Source: Arabidopsis thaliana
Taxonomy: Eukaryota; Streptophyta; Magnoliopsida; Brassicales; Brassicaceae
Length of the DNA stretch: 64,000 nt
NCBI RefSeq assembly: GCF_000001735.4
Contig: NC_003074.8
Coordinates: 22,575,261 to 22,639,260 of the forward strand
Direction of reading: 5' to 3'
The translations under genes were made by a program, and so were the position numbers. This document shows, piece after piece, positions 1-10,394 of the stretch. How positions within the stretch are numbered: position 1 is the stretch's first letter; the number at the start of each line of letters is the position of its first letter. The notes beneath the pieces are model-generated. The model had not been told where the DNA came from and did not search any database. It saw nothing but the letters and a program-made list of their open reading frames with translations.

Positions 1-435
1 GTTCCAAACGAGAATTGAATCAAAAGAAAACGAATTGACCTTAAGTCAACTACCACCACCATGGCTACTAGTAGTAACTAATCAGCAATATGTTTTTTTT
101 TCACTGAAGTCCAAATTTTCATTTTTTTAATCCCAAATACAGTACTAATTTTTTTTATTTTTTTTTGTCATCTGGTCATTCTATTAATAAAGGCCTAAAA
201 GAGTGTTTAAATCATAAGCCAGCCTTGCAACATCGCATAGGCTACTTCAGCCACCAAATTAGACAAAGGTAGGTCTAAAACAGAGAATTAAGGATACATA
301 AAAAGAGGCATAAAAAGGGGGAAAAAAAAAGTAAACGTTTTTCACCGACTCATCGTATTACAAGCGCCGTCGCACACACACACTTACTCGCCGCCGTCAT
401 CTACGGGCACGATTTCATCTCTTTCTCCCGTCGAT
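1..435. other. Non-coding flank
   Basis: AT-rich sequence with several T and A runs (around 90-170 and 320-335). I see no gene here. Its right end merges with the upstream part of the decayed TBL gene; a CA microsatellite lies near 372-381. Any promoter of the former TBL gene would be in this stretch, but I cannot point to a specific element. Confidence 0.5.
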
Positions 436-2102
436 CTCGGAAGTATGCGATGTGTTCAAAGGGAATTGGGTCATAGACTTGTCAACGCGTCCGTTGTACC
501 GAGAATCTGAGTGCCCGTACATTCATCCGCAGCTCCCTTGCCGCACGCATGGTCATCCAGATAGTGATTATCAGTCCTGGAGATGGCAACCTGAGTCCTG
601 CTCACTTACTTCGTTAGTCTCTCTTTCTCTCTCAGTCTCGATTTTGAATGCCATTAGGTTGTTTCGGTGATTGATCTTCAGATCGGTTTGCTCTGTCGTT
701 GTTGGAAAGCTTAAGAGGGAAGAAGATGATGTTTGTTGGAACAGAGGAAATGTATCTTTCTCTGATCTGTCTTCTTCATTCACAAATCCCAGAAAATTAT
801 AAATCCATGGATTACCTTTGGATCACTCACCGTCTTCTCTCTCAAGGTAATTGGATCCCATCTGTTCAGCCCTTTTTTTGTTTGTTCAGATCTAGAAATC
901 CTTGTGGTCCATGAAATACAAATACAGATATGAGTTTGAGAATGATAAAGACTAAGGTTGGATTTGAAAATTGCTTGCTAGGATTCTTATAGAAGCTTCT
1001 GGTATGTCTATGTAGGATTACAATGCAATGATTGAGTTCTATTGGGCACCGTTTCTTCTTGAATCGAATTCAGATAACGCTATAGTTGATATAGTATCTG
1101 ATCGAATTATGAGGAAAGGCTTGATCAACAAACACGGTAAGCATTGGCGAGGCGCTGATATAGTCGTGTTCAACATATACTTGTGGTGGAGGACTAGCTA
1201 GCTTCAGAATGAAGATCTTGTATGTACCAATCATGAAATCTAAACTCTTTTCAATATTTCTAGTGATAGGTTCTCAAATCTTTTTTTGTATACCCCCAAT
1301 ACTTTCGATTTGATAGTTTTTTCAATTTGTGTTATTTGAAGGGAAAGTTCTTTCAAGGATGGGAACAAGAGAATCGTTGAGATGGAGAGCGAAGATGCAT
1401 ATCTGATGACCATGGGTAAATGGGTGAAGAAGAGTATGGATCCTTTGAGGACAAAAGTTTTCTTTTCTACCATGTCTCCTACTCACTACAAGTCAGTAAC
1501 TATTCCATCTTTTCTGTGATTTAAGTCATCCGTAAACAGGTTCTTCAAATTCAAATCTAGGAACTGAACAGGGAGGAGATGGCTTAGAATAATATAGTCC
1601 GGATTTGGTATTAAATGAAATGAGTAATGGGGTTTAGAAGGATCCGGTTTATCTTTAATAGTTCAAGTAAATGTGGCCTTGACATGATCCACAAGTAGAA
1701 ACCAGAATAAGATTTAGCTCGTAACAGAGCCCTAGAATACAGAGGTTTCATCTTTTCTACCTCCGTGACCAGGATCGAGGATTGGGGAGGCGAACAAGGA
1801 AAGAATTTTTACAATCAAACGACACCGATCCAAGACATGAACCATTGGCCATCAGACTGCAGCAAAACCTTAATGAAAGTGATAGGAGAGGAATTAGACC
1901 AAAGAGCAGATTTTCTGGTGACGGTACTTAACATTACACAACTCACGAGCTATCGGAAAGACGCGCACACATCAATCTACAAGAAGCCATGGAGCCCATA
2001 TGACGAAGGATCAGCTAGCAAATCCGGTTAGCTACTCAGTAGGCTGTATACATTGGTGCTTGCCTGGTCTTCAAAATACTTGGAACGAGCTTTTCTTTGC
2101 TA
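436..2102 (+). pseudogene. TBL-family (trichome birefringence-like, PMR5/Cas1p) pseudogene
   Basis: Several blocks match plant TBL proteins, Golgi enzymes that O-acetylate xylan or other wall polysaccharides. In order they are: a Cys-rich TBL-domain block (CDVFKGNW, then [10 protein letters not shown] and SWRWQPESC) at about 440-605; an [10 protein letters not shown] block at about 708-740, where the family has the GDS motif but here the frame is lost (FVGTEE); the block around [17 protein letters not shown] at 1016-1200; KFFQGWEQ to [10 protein letters not shown] at 1340-1490; and a C-terminal block with [11 protein letters not shown] at about 1825-1860 and IHWCLPGLQ near 2050-2075. The blocks lie in different frames, with in-frame stops (for example after LWWRTS near 1200), so no full protein can be made. 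The last codons are cut by the TIR element starting at 2103 and resume at about 3470 with AAG TTG TTT, fitting the usual AKLFY-like end. Closest remembered relatives are TBL28/TBL30-type proteins; the subtype is inference. Confidence 0.8.
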
Positions 2103-3469
2103 AGGCCCTGTTTGTTTCATTATTTACCATTTTCATTCAAATGTTCCATTTACATGATTTTTGAATGATGCATTTGAATGATGTTTGTATTTTTTGTTTG
2201 ATCATTTGGTATTTAATCTGAATGATGCATTTAAATGGATCTTTATTTGTTTGATCGTTTTGTAGTTCATCCACATTCTCATTTAAATGGAAAATTTAAT
2301 TTTGCTGTTTTGGCGGGAAAATATGATTTTTGGTTTTTGTAAAAATACTGGGATTTTTCGGTTTTGGCGGGAAAATTTGCTTTTGCGGTTTTGGCCTGTT
2401 AAAATAATTTTATTGTTTTGGCGGAAAAATATAATTTTGTAGCTTTGACGGGAAAACTTGATTTTGCAGTTTTGACGAAAAAAATACTGTATGTTTTTTA
2501 GTGGAAAACATGATTTTACGGTTTTGGCGGGAAAACTTGATTTTGCGGTTTTGGCGGGAAAAGCATTTTAAGTTTTTGGCGGAAAAACATGATTTAATGG
2601 TTTTGGCGGGAAAACATGATTTTACGGGTTTTGGTGGGAAAGCATGATTTTACGATTTTGGCGGGAAACATGATTTTACGGGTTTTGGCGGAAAAACATG
2701 ATTTTATGGTTTTGGCGGGAAAATATGATTTTATGGTTTTGCCGGGAATATATGATTTTACGGTTTTGGAGGAAAAATATGATTTTGTAGGAAAAACATG
2801 ATTTTACGGTTTTGGCGGGAAAACATGATTTTGCGGTTTTGGCGGAAAAACATGATTTTGCGGTTTTGGCGGAAAAACATGATTTTGCAGTTTTGGCGGG
2901 AAATAATGAATATAATTTTGACGTTAAATAATAGTCCGTGATTTCACAATTTTTAGATAATTGCTATGAATGTCGTTTCAACACTACCCGTTTTCAATCA
3001 TTGGCAAAAAAAAAAAATTGGCGGGAAAATTTGAATTTCTAATTACAAGTTCTCATTAGACGAGGGTAATTTGGTCGTTTTGCTCAAGAGAAAGGGTATT
3101 TGAAAAAATGGACAACAGGAAAGGGTATTGTTGCAAAATGTAATAGAAAAATTGTACTTTTGCAAATCTCCCATTTATTTTTGATGCAATATGTAATTTA
3201 AAAAAAAATATTAAATTAAAAATTTGTAGAAAGTTAGTATTATTAAAAGGGTATATTTGTCATTTGTTCTTTTTGACAAAATCATCTCCATCTAAATGGT
3301 CCAATCAAGTCCATCCAAATGAGTTTTAAAAATTTGTTTAAACTTACAAAGTCATTTAGATGGATCATCTAAGTGATTCATCCAAATGGTCTGTTAAATT
3401 GTAAAAAACAAACATCATTTTTCATCTCTATATAGATGATCCATCTGGATGAAGAAACAAATAAGGCCT
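2103..3469. mobile_element. Non-autonomous TIR DNA transposon in the TBL pseudogene
   Basis: The ends are imperfect terminal inverted repeats: AGGCCCTGTTTGTTTC at the left, and the right end read in reverse complement gives AGGCCTTATTTGTTTC. The flanking dinucleotide TA (2101-2102 and 3470-3471) is duplicated; removing the element and one TA restores GCTAAGTTGTTTATA, a smooth continuation of the TBL reading frame. Just inside the ends are several ATCATTCAAATG/CATTTAAATGGAT-like subterminal repeats (2150-2290 and 3285-3455). There is no transposase-like reading frame, so it is non-autonomous. A TA duplication would suit a Tc1/mariner-like element; reading it as a 3-bp TAA duplication would suit PIF/Harbinger. 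The family is therefore uncertain, the insertion itself is well supported. Confidence 0.8.
2308..2905. repeat. Tandem array of E2F-type motif units
   Basis: The middle of the TIR element consists of degenerate units of about 25-30 bp with the pattern GGTTTTGGCGGGAAAACATGATTTTGC. Exact or near-exact TTTTGGCGGGAAA occurs at about 2308, 2362, 2522, 2549, 2601, 2656, 2710, 2810 and 2891, with many one-base variants between (for example GGCGGAAAA), and one more lies near 3018. The reverse complement TTTCCCGCC matches the E2F/DP consensus TTTSSCGC. Amplification of E2F sites by short transposons has been described in Brassica relatives, so the array fits a known phenomenon. Whether these sites are bound here is not shown by the sequence. 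Confidence 0.85.
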
Positions 3470-3520
3470 TAAGTTGTTTATACATGATTTTATTTTCTCT
3501 GATTTCAAGATTTTTTTATA

Positions 3521-3702
3521 ACTGTACATACTGCTGGAATATAAACTTAAGCGATGGTAGTGAAAACTTAAGACAAAAATTTTAAACTATTAAGTTACTT
3601 TCGTGCAAAACAAACAAACAGAGAGTAGTCTTCAACAAACAAACATAAGGTCTCATTATTCATCTCTTTTCTTGGTATGGGCAAGCAAATCTTCTTCTAC
3701 TC
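3521..3702. repeat. Long direct repeat, left copy (NYN-gene 3' end)
   Basis: This ~180-bp segment, from ACTGTACATACTGCTGG to AAATCTTCT, recurs almost unchanged at 7451-7627. The differences I see are a 2-bp indel in the A run near 3577 and a 3-bp TCT duplication near the right end. Read on the minus strand it contains the last codons (ending HTKKRDE and stop) and 3' UTR of the NYN gene at 7584-8949. The left copy is therefore a displaced fragment of that gene's 3' end. Confidence 0.9.
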
Positions 3703-6700
3703 GACCTAAGTATCTTTTGAGAGTAAGGCTTGTTTTTTCTTGGTGCTACGAGATTCTGTTCTTGACGGGTGTTGCTATCTCGAACTCAAAATGTTAGCTG
3801 TTGACAAGTTGTGAGCTAGGAAAGCTGCTAGGAGACTTGTTGAAGAACTCCAAGCTGTTGACGAGCTGTTAGGCGGGCAATAGCAAGCTAGGAAGGCTGC
3901 CGACGAGCTGTTAGCTGGGCGAACTACGAGTCAGAGCAACTGCAGACGAACTGTGAGCTAGAAAGGCTGCAGACGAGCTGTTAGCTAGGCGAAGTGCAGA
4001 CGAGCTGCAAGCTAGACGAAGTTCGAGCTAGGTAAGCTACAGACGAACTGGGAGCTAGGAAGGCTGCAGACGAGCTCTCAGCTAGGCGAAGTGCCGACGA
4101 GCTGCTAGCTAGACGAACTTCGAGCTAGGAAAGCTACAGAGGAACTGAGGTGGTTGGCTCGAGTCAAAGCTGGGTTCAGTATACTTTGTTCCGAGCTGAT
4201 CGTCTCGGTACCAGGTTATTTCTAAGCACAGACCAAAGCAGATAAGAAACTGTATTTAGCCGAAGCAAAAGCTCGGCACCAGTGTTTATGATAACTGGGT
4301 TTTAGTTTCCGAGGCGGTTGACTCGGTACCAGTGTGTTTAGAGTAACTGGATTTCAGTAGACTTGAATACCCACGGTTGCGACCCGATTTGATTCAATCT
4401 TTTACCAGCGTTTAGAAACGAGCTGGGGCACCGGTGTTACGTATAACCGGGTTTCAGAAGATAGAATTCATAGCCTGCTCGGAAAAACATTCGAGCAGAT
4501 TCTTATCTTGAATATTTATATAGCGCGCTGTAACCGAAGCGGTGTAAATGAAACTTTGAAAATAATAGGCCGTCGCCCGTTAAAATATTTCAAAGTAAAA
4601 AGATTTAGAAATCAAATTCCAAGAAAATTCGAAGTAGAAAAATTGAAGTGGGAGTATGGATATACGGACCCCACTCCCCCCCCCTTTTTTTTTTGTGGGG
4701 GCTAGCTGAACTCGTCCGGAGACAAGCTGCCTACGTACCCTTTGCAAGGATCAAGCCAACCCGTAGTTCAGGTTATGGTGAAGAGGCCGGAGCTCTTTTT
4801 TTACTCGATAGAAGAGTTGCTTTTTTTGCTCCGTAGACGAGTCTTTTTGCTCGGTAGACGAGTGTTTTTGCAAGTTTGCGCAAAAAATATAACAGAAAAA
4901 GCATATATATGATTAAGCTGTTCTTGTTAGATTATAATAGATAACACTTATCTTAATTGTTTGGACATAGAGATGATGATATCTACGGCATGGACGATCT
5001 GAATCTCTGAGATTGTAAACGTCGTTGTATGAAAATCTACATTTAAGATGTTGTTCGTTAGAGGAGATCTCATCTTTGCGTAAAAGAGAGAAGCAAGGAT
5101 GAATGCTTGTGATATAAGTGAGAATGTCAATCAAGCTTAATTAATATGTAAGAAAGTAATTGAACTTATCTTTTATGAGGGAGGTCGTCGAGACAAAATT
5201 GGAGATCGCATCATTGATGAATGAGTGGAAGCCTTGAGTGATTGCATTGAATCTTTATCTGGTAGTCCCACGAAGGTTTTGTCCAAATTTTAGTCAACTG
5301 TTGATGCACGAATCACACAAGTACGAAAATGGGATCTCTAGGGAAGGAAGAAGAATCTTTCTATTAATGACGAGCCCGCGACTTAGGCGAATTGGACGGA
5401 TTACAAAGGATGATTTCTTCAACGAGCATAAATGGAGTTAGAACGAGCCGATTGTAGATGAAAGACGAGCTTGAGGCCGGAAGACGATCTTGATGTCCGA
5501 GGAAGAATAGAGTTTAGTCGTCTTATAGCTGAACCTTGTAAAAGGTTGCCTACATACCCTTAGAAAGGGATCAAGCCACACGTTCATATCGTGATAAACG
5601 AGCTAGGCCATTACTGGAGGAAGGTCGTATGGTACGTGACGAGCCGGCAGATGTGCGACGAGCTGGATGAACCGTGGTAGAGAGGCGAATTGGACAAACC
5701 GTGGTAGAGGCTGAAGGTTTAGACGAGCTGGGCGACGAGAGAGGTGGACTCTGCAGTCAATGGACGAACTGCCGCTAGGCGAGGAGGTAGATGAGTTTTG
5801 CAGTCGAGGGATGAGTTGATAGCTAGACGAGGAGTTGGACGAGCTGACTAGCTGACAGCTAGGCGAGGAGATGGTCGTTGAGTGATGGCCTGAAGAGCTT
5901 GAAGACGAGTTGAGAAGCTTGACGAAGAGGAGCGAGCTAACGAACTTTTTGAGACGGACGAGCTGACGAGCTTTGTGAGACGGACGAGTAGACGAGCTTT
6001 GTGATACGGGCGATCTGACTAGCTACTCTGTCTCTCTGCGTGTCAGGCGGCATTCCCCCCTTTTGACATGACATGATATTCCGTATTTATAGCACTACGC
6101 GTGTAGGGCATTCATCGAGGGATTTGACGAAACTACCCTTCGCCTTAATACTCCTTGGTTTGGAACTTATTTTGGGCTTTTGACTCGGGTTGCAGTTGAT
6201 TTTGTTAAATCTAAACAACGACCTTTTTTGTTGCGTTCTTAGTGATTAAGATATATGTTGCGTTCCATGCCTCCATGACACATGGTCCGTGGTGATGAAG
6301 TGTGGCGATGACGTGAAGCTTTCGTAAATTGAAGACCATCGGTGGCGAGGTGAAGACGTGAAGCCTAAGATGGGCATGTTGGTGGAATCGTAAAATCGGT
6401 CACAAAGGTGGCTGATCTGATAGCCGCAGACATGCATCTTTGGGCTACAGCCAGGACGTGCTTGTCGCAGAAAAACAGTAATAACTCTTGTTAGACGTAA
6501 TCAACTGAGGCAAGGATGAGTCCGTTAGAAAGATAAGCCTTGTAGCTTCAAAATGATGTGCAGATCGGCTCCTGGTTCCTTTTAGATCGCCGGGAAATAG
6601 ATCGGGTGTAGACGGATCTATGTCTCGATAAACAACGCATGCTTGAGAGAAAACCTATAACTCTCGGAAGACAGCACCAAATGGAGCAAAATCGATCTTG

Positions 6701-7450
6701 TTGGAAAGATAAGCCTCAGAGCTTCATGATGATATTAAGATGGGCTCTTGATGTTTTCTGAATCGTTGGGAGTTTGCTTTCTAATCCAGTTGCTCCCACA
6801 GTTCGAATCTGCGATTTGACAGGTGTTATATGTTTTATTGAAACAGTGATAACGCTTAGTAAACAGCTCGGAATTGGATGAGGTCGGTCTCTATTGAAAG
6901 ATAAGCCTCGGGGCTTTCAGTTGATACTTAGGTCGCCTCGTGATGCCTTTTAGATCGCTGGGAATTTTATTCCGAGGTCAACAGATCGGATACAGATCGA
7001 TCTGTATTTTGTCAGACTGTCTTCTGCAGATGAACGGCAGTATCTCCGAGAAAACAGACCCTAACGAAGTGAGCTCGGGCTTGTTAAAAAGAGGAGCCTC
7101 AAGTCTTTGCCTCGCGTGTTCTTCACGGCTCGGTGGTCGTTTGTGAGGTGGCTTCGGGGCAAACGGTATGTACCGGCTCGGGGCGCGCTTGATGACTATC
7201 CATTAAGCTCAGTTGGCTGTCTCCCTAGCCGATATAGATGTTTCCCGCAGCGTTCTCACGATTGGCTCGGGCTGTGTTCATATGATTAACACCCGAGCCA
7301 TTTTACAAACTCCCTTCGGGACGGTCGATCGAATAAGGTCCCGAGGTGCTTTGTTCTAGGCTAGGGGCCAATCATATGTTTAACCATGAGGTGATTGTTA
7401 TTCTCAGACTGTTTGGCTCGGTCTTGCTTGTGGGGGAATCCGACCCCAAC
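3703..7450. mobile_element. Repeat-rich block with LTR-retrotransposon features
   Basis: This 3.75-kb block lies between the two ~180-bp direct repeats. Its right edge, ...GACCCCAAC followed by the shared A, resembles an LTR 3' terminus (CCCCAACA). No matching 5' TGTTGGGG start is visible at the left edge, so the element looks truncated or rearranged. It contains short tandem arrays rich in GACGAGCTG/AGCTAGGCGAA (about 3790-4145 and 5590-6000). A motif of the type GCCTACGTACCCTTTGCAAG, resembling a conserved stretch of Gypsy/Tat-like LTRs, occurs at about 4730 and again, diverged, at about 5548. A third series has a period of about 180-190 bp (see the separate entry). No gag or pol reading frame is visible. 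LTR origin is an inference. Confidence 0.5.
6480..7130. repeat. Four diverged tandem units of about 180-190 bp
   Basis: A phrase like GTTGGAAAGATAAGCCTC followed by an AGCTTC-type word and then a GATCG(C/T)(C/T)GGGA-type word recurs at about 6526, 6700, 6894 and 7083 (the last as AAAAAGAGGAGCCTC). The spacing is roughly 177, 191 and 192 bp. The copies are well diverged, so the array is old. It lies within the LTR-like block; I see no coding capacity in it. Confidence 0.65.
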
Positions 7451-7627
7451 ACTGTACATACTGCTGGAATATAAACTTAAGCGATGGTAGTGAAAACTTA
7501 AGACAAACTTTAAACTATTAAGTTACTTTCGTGCAAAACAAACAAACAGAGAGTAGTCTTCAACAAACAAACATAAGGTCTCATTATTCATCTCTTTTCT
7601 TGGTATGGGCAAGCAAATCTTCTACTT
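7451..7627. repeat. Long direct repeat, right copy
   Basis: This is the partner of the repeat at 3521-3702. It is the native 3' end (last codons and 3' UTR) of the minus-strand NYN gene, because coding sequence continues without a break to its right. The repeat starts exactly where the LTR-like block ends, so the two copies together look like a very long target-site duplication or a product of double-strand-break repair. Confidence 0.85.
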
Positions 7628-8949
7628 GGGTAGGAGAGAGATGTTTTCCCCCAAGTACCAATGAACTCCAAATCCAAACTGTTGAAGCTGCATGTATCAA
7701 GGGAGTGGATGCAAAGTCTTCGGGTTGTGCCAATAATATGTTGAATAGTCGCGACTTCAGTTGATGTAATGAATCCGAGTAGTCGCGGTTACCGGATATG
7801 AGCATTATGTTGCATGGCTGTTGAATGTTATCCATTCCAAAACACAGCAAATCGACCAAAATTTTTTTATGCGCAGATTCTTTTCTACCTGAAAGAAAGA
7901 ATGAGACTAATATAAATTGAGAAAAAATAAGTAATTGAGTAAATATATAGAACGAACCATCAGGGATGTGGCGAGTATAGACTCCAGTAGCACTAAGCGC
8001 TAACATGGTAGTCTCATCGATTCGGTTAGTGTTACCGAATGCGTTAATCGATGTGATGGGTCCTCGGTAACCCTTTTCATTTAACGATTTTCGGAGGTTT
8101 CCCACCAGTCGGTAGGGGTCGACGCTGTCCGGAAGTCTACAGCTGTCAACGTCCCACCAAATTTCCGTTTTGGCTGTACATAGATTAGGCTATAACAAAA
8201 AAAAAACTGTGTCAGGGAAAAAAAATAAAAACCAAGACCCAAAATAAAAATATTAAAAAAATCTTAAGAGCTTTTCAACTATTACCCTTTAATTGCGTAT
8301 AGAAGAAAGTTATAAAAAAAAACATTTGTACGTTAGAATTTGTAAAACCAGATTTGAGCGGATAAATTACTCAGACCCTCCAATAGTCAAATATTTTTCC
8401 TGATAGTCAATATATGTTAATCCCGTCTACAATTTCTCTTTTTCCATTCACATATGGAAACAACACTTCGAAGCACTCATTAAGAGGAGAAAACAAAGGC
8501 CCAGGCCCAAAATAAAATTAACATTTTTACCTGTGGGTAACCAGGTAGTCTGACCGGATCACCATATTGAGGCCCAATAGTATCGTTTGGAGGAGATGAA
8601 TCCGTAGCTTTAATAAATTTGATATTAATAAAAGTAAGATAATCATTAAGATGATGGAAAAACAGAAGGAAACAGAGGGGGAAAAAAAACAAACCTAAAA
8701 GACGAAGATAGTGAGTACCAAATACAGCTGGAGCTAGGATAAAAAAAAAAAACAAGTTTTTACATGTATGTAAAAAACGAGGTAAAACAGATAAAACGAA
8801 GCGAGAAGCTCCATTTCTTAAAAGAAAATATGAAAAAACTTACGACGTGATGCTCTGGTTCCAACAAATCCATGAGATGGAGACGCTACGTTTCCCAATC
8901 CGCTAATGGATTTGAAGAACCTGGATTGTTGAAATAGCTTGAGCAACAT
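7584..8949 (-). CDS. NYN-domain (limkain-b1/MARF1-type) putative endonuclease with organelle-like leader
   Basis: Five exons give an uninterrupted 252-residue protein: 8949-8844, 8733-8695, 8607-8531, 8189-7958 and 7888-7584, all with GT-AG borders. The NYN domain begins at about residue 80 with EIWWDVDSCRLPD, whose Asp is the usual first metal ligand of this PIN-like fold, and continues through ITSINAFGN and IMLISGNRDYSD, which carry further acidic residues. The first ~50 residues (MLLKLFQQSR...) are Arg/Ser/Phe-rich with almost no acidic residues, like a mitochondrial presequence. A link segment GPQYGDPVRLPGYPQ precedes the domain. NYN proteins of this type are annotated as putative endonucleases; the substrate is unknown. 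A 5' UTR intron probably ends at the TTTCAG directly upstream of the ATG. Related shorter genes lie at 33.8 and 35.3 kb. Mitochondrial targeting is an inference. Confidence 0.8.
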
Positions 8950-9079
8950 TTTATCTGAAACAAATAAACAAAAAGAAGGTCAAAATGTAAACGGATCGGA
9001 ATGTCACGACGTCTAAACTAGAAGCGTCAGATCTAGTCAAGGAAGCTAAAACGGTAAAAACAGAGAGATAGAAAGAGTT

Positions 9080-9530
9080 GGAGGTTACATGAGCCAGCGA
9101 GAGTGAGAGAGAGAGAGAGCTTCCACGCTTGCTTCTCCTCAACCTGAAATGCATCGGAAAAAACTCAGGGAAACAGAACTTGACATTATACTTATAAAAA
9201 CTCAAAAAAATAACTTAAGAACTCAAAGAATCACAATCGCAAATGCAAAACCCATCAAATTAAGCAAAATTATGATATACGAAGCAGTTTCCGATTCACA
9301 GAAAGAGCGATCACACCAATAATCCAAAACATAATAACAATCGAAAGTTATTAAAGCGATCGGTATATACACGATCCATCGGATGGATAATCAGGAAATC
9401 TACATCAGAATCGTCGGTATCTGTAAATGGAGAGAGAGAGAGAGATTGAGCTTACTTGAGCGAGATAGAGAGCTTCCAAGCTTTCTTCTCAGACTGAAAT
9501 GCATCGGAAAACAAAATCTCGGAATCAGAT
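9080..9530 (-). repeat. Duplicated 5' leader segment upstream of the NYN gene
   Basis: Two similar segments, at about 9100-9185 and 9425-9530, each contain a GAGA run, a CTTCCA(C/A)GCTT phrase and CTGAAATGCATCGGAAAA. On the minus strand each reads as an intron end (CCGATGCATTTCAG) followed by a short pyrimidine-rich exon-like stretch. They look like a tandem duplication (offset about 330 bp) of a 5' UTR exon plus its acceptor. This would give alternative first exons for the NYN gene; no transcript evidence is available to me. Confidence 0.55.
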
Positions 9531-9599
9531 TTAAGAAATCGACACTATACCGATTAACAAATAAAAATCTTTAAAAAAAAACGAAGAATAAAACCTTGA

Positions 9600-10390
9600 C
9601 TGATGCATAAAAATGGTGGTGGTTTATGTGCTGAAGACGATGGTGCTTTATATAGAAGGAAGAGAGTGTACCACCTTCGTGCTCGAGGTGCTTATTACGG
9701 ATTTACCCTTTTCCGTTTCAAAGGGCCCACCAAATCTATATTTCTCCCAATTTTTATATTTTTATTTTTTATAAATCATAACTTATCTTCATTGTATTTA
9801 CGGCATTGGATTAATAATATTAGTGTAGATAAATTAGCCAAAAGATTAATGCTATTTACCATCTAAATATTTATGTTGCACTTAATATCATCGTAGATAA
9901 CTAGAAACTTCCATTAGCTGATCGACCATATAAATATTTCTGTTGCACTTAATTAATGACATCGATTTGCACTTAATTACGGCATTGGTCACGTTATTGT
10001 CTATTCGCCAATTAACTCTAAAGAAGGTTAGTATATGGCGATGTAACATGTGGTTAACTACGTCAAACTAATATATCATTGCTTAGATTTTGTATTTAAA
10101 TGTAATCAATAAATTTACTCTTAGATGATCACTCGTGTGATAAAATACGTAGTTTTGTCACGTTTATAACTAGACATTTTGAATACGAAAAATAAGAAAT
10201 TAATTAATCAACGATATCATATGATATTCCACATAACTGAACATTAAAAACAAAGAATAATTCTGGTGCTGGAGTAATAATATAAGAAAAATCTAATAAG
10301 GGGCATAAGTGATAATAATTCATTTATCTCTCCCTCGCGATTTTGGTCTAGGGTTTCTTCAAGTTCCTGATCGGATTCGGTCGGCGTAGC
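9600..10390. other. Intergenic region
   Basis: AT-rich spacer with no coding signal that I can support. At about 9880-10000 a phrase of the type AAATATTT(A/C)TGTTGCACTTAAT is repeated (9867-9890 and 9931-9955), a small local duplication. From about 10340 the sequence TAGGGTTTCTTCAAGTTCCTGATCGG is shared with the leader of the SMP/C2 gene at 22.15 kb and marks the left edge of its duplicated copy. Confidence 0.6.
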
Positions 10391-10394
10391 TCTA

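Noticed and set aside
2616-2801. Open frame translating the E2F-motif array (repeated GKHDF-type units)
   Set aside because: The frame results from the DNA tandem repeat, has no family resemblance and lies in a transposon.
3703-7450. Simple solo LTR with a 5-bp target duplication
   Set aside because: There is no TGTTGGGG start at the left edge and the flanking duplication is ~180 bp, not 5 bp.
7584-8105. Single-exon reading of the NYN gene
   Set aside because: The open frame runs through an intron (7957-7889, GT-AG); splicing it and adding the upstream exons gives a complete protein with correct phases.
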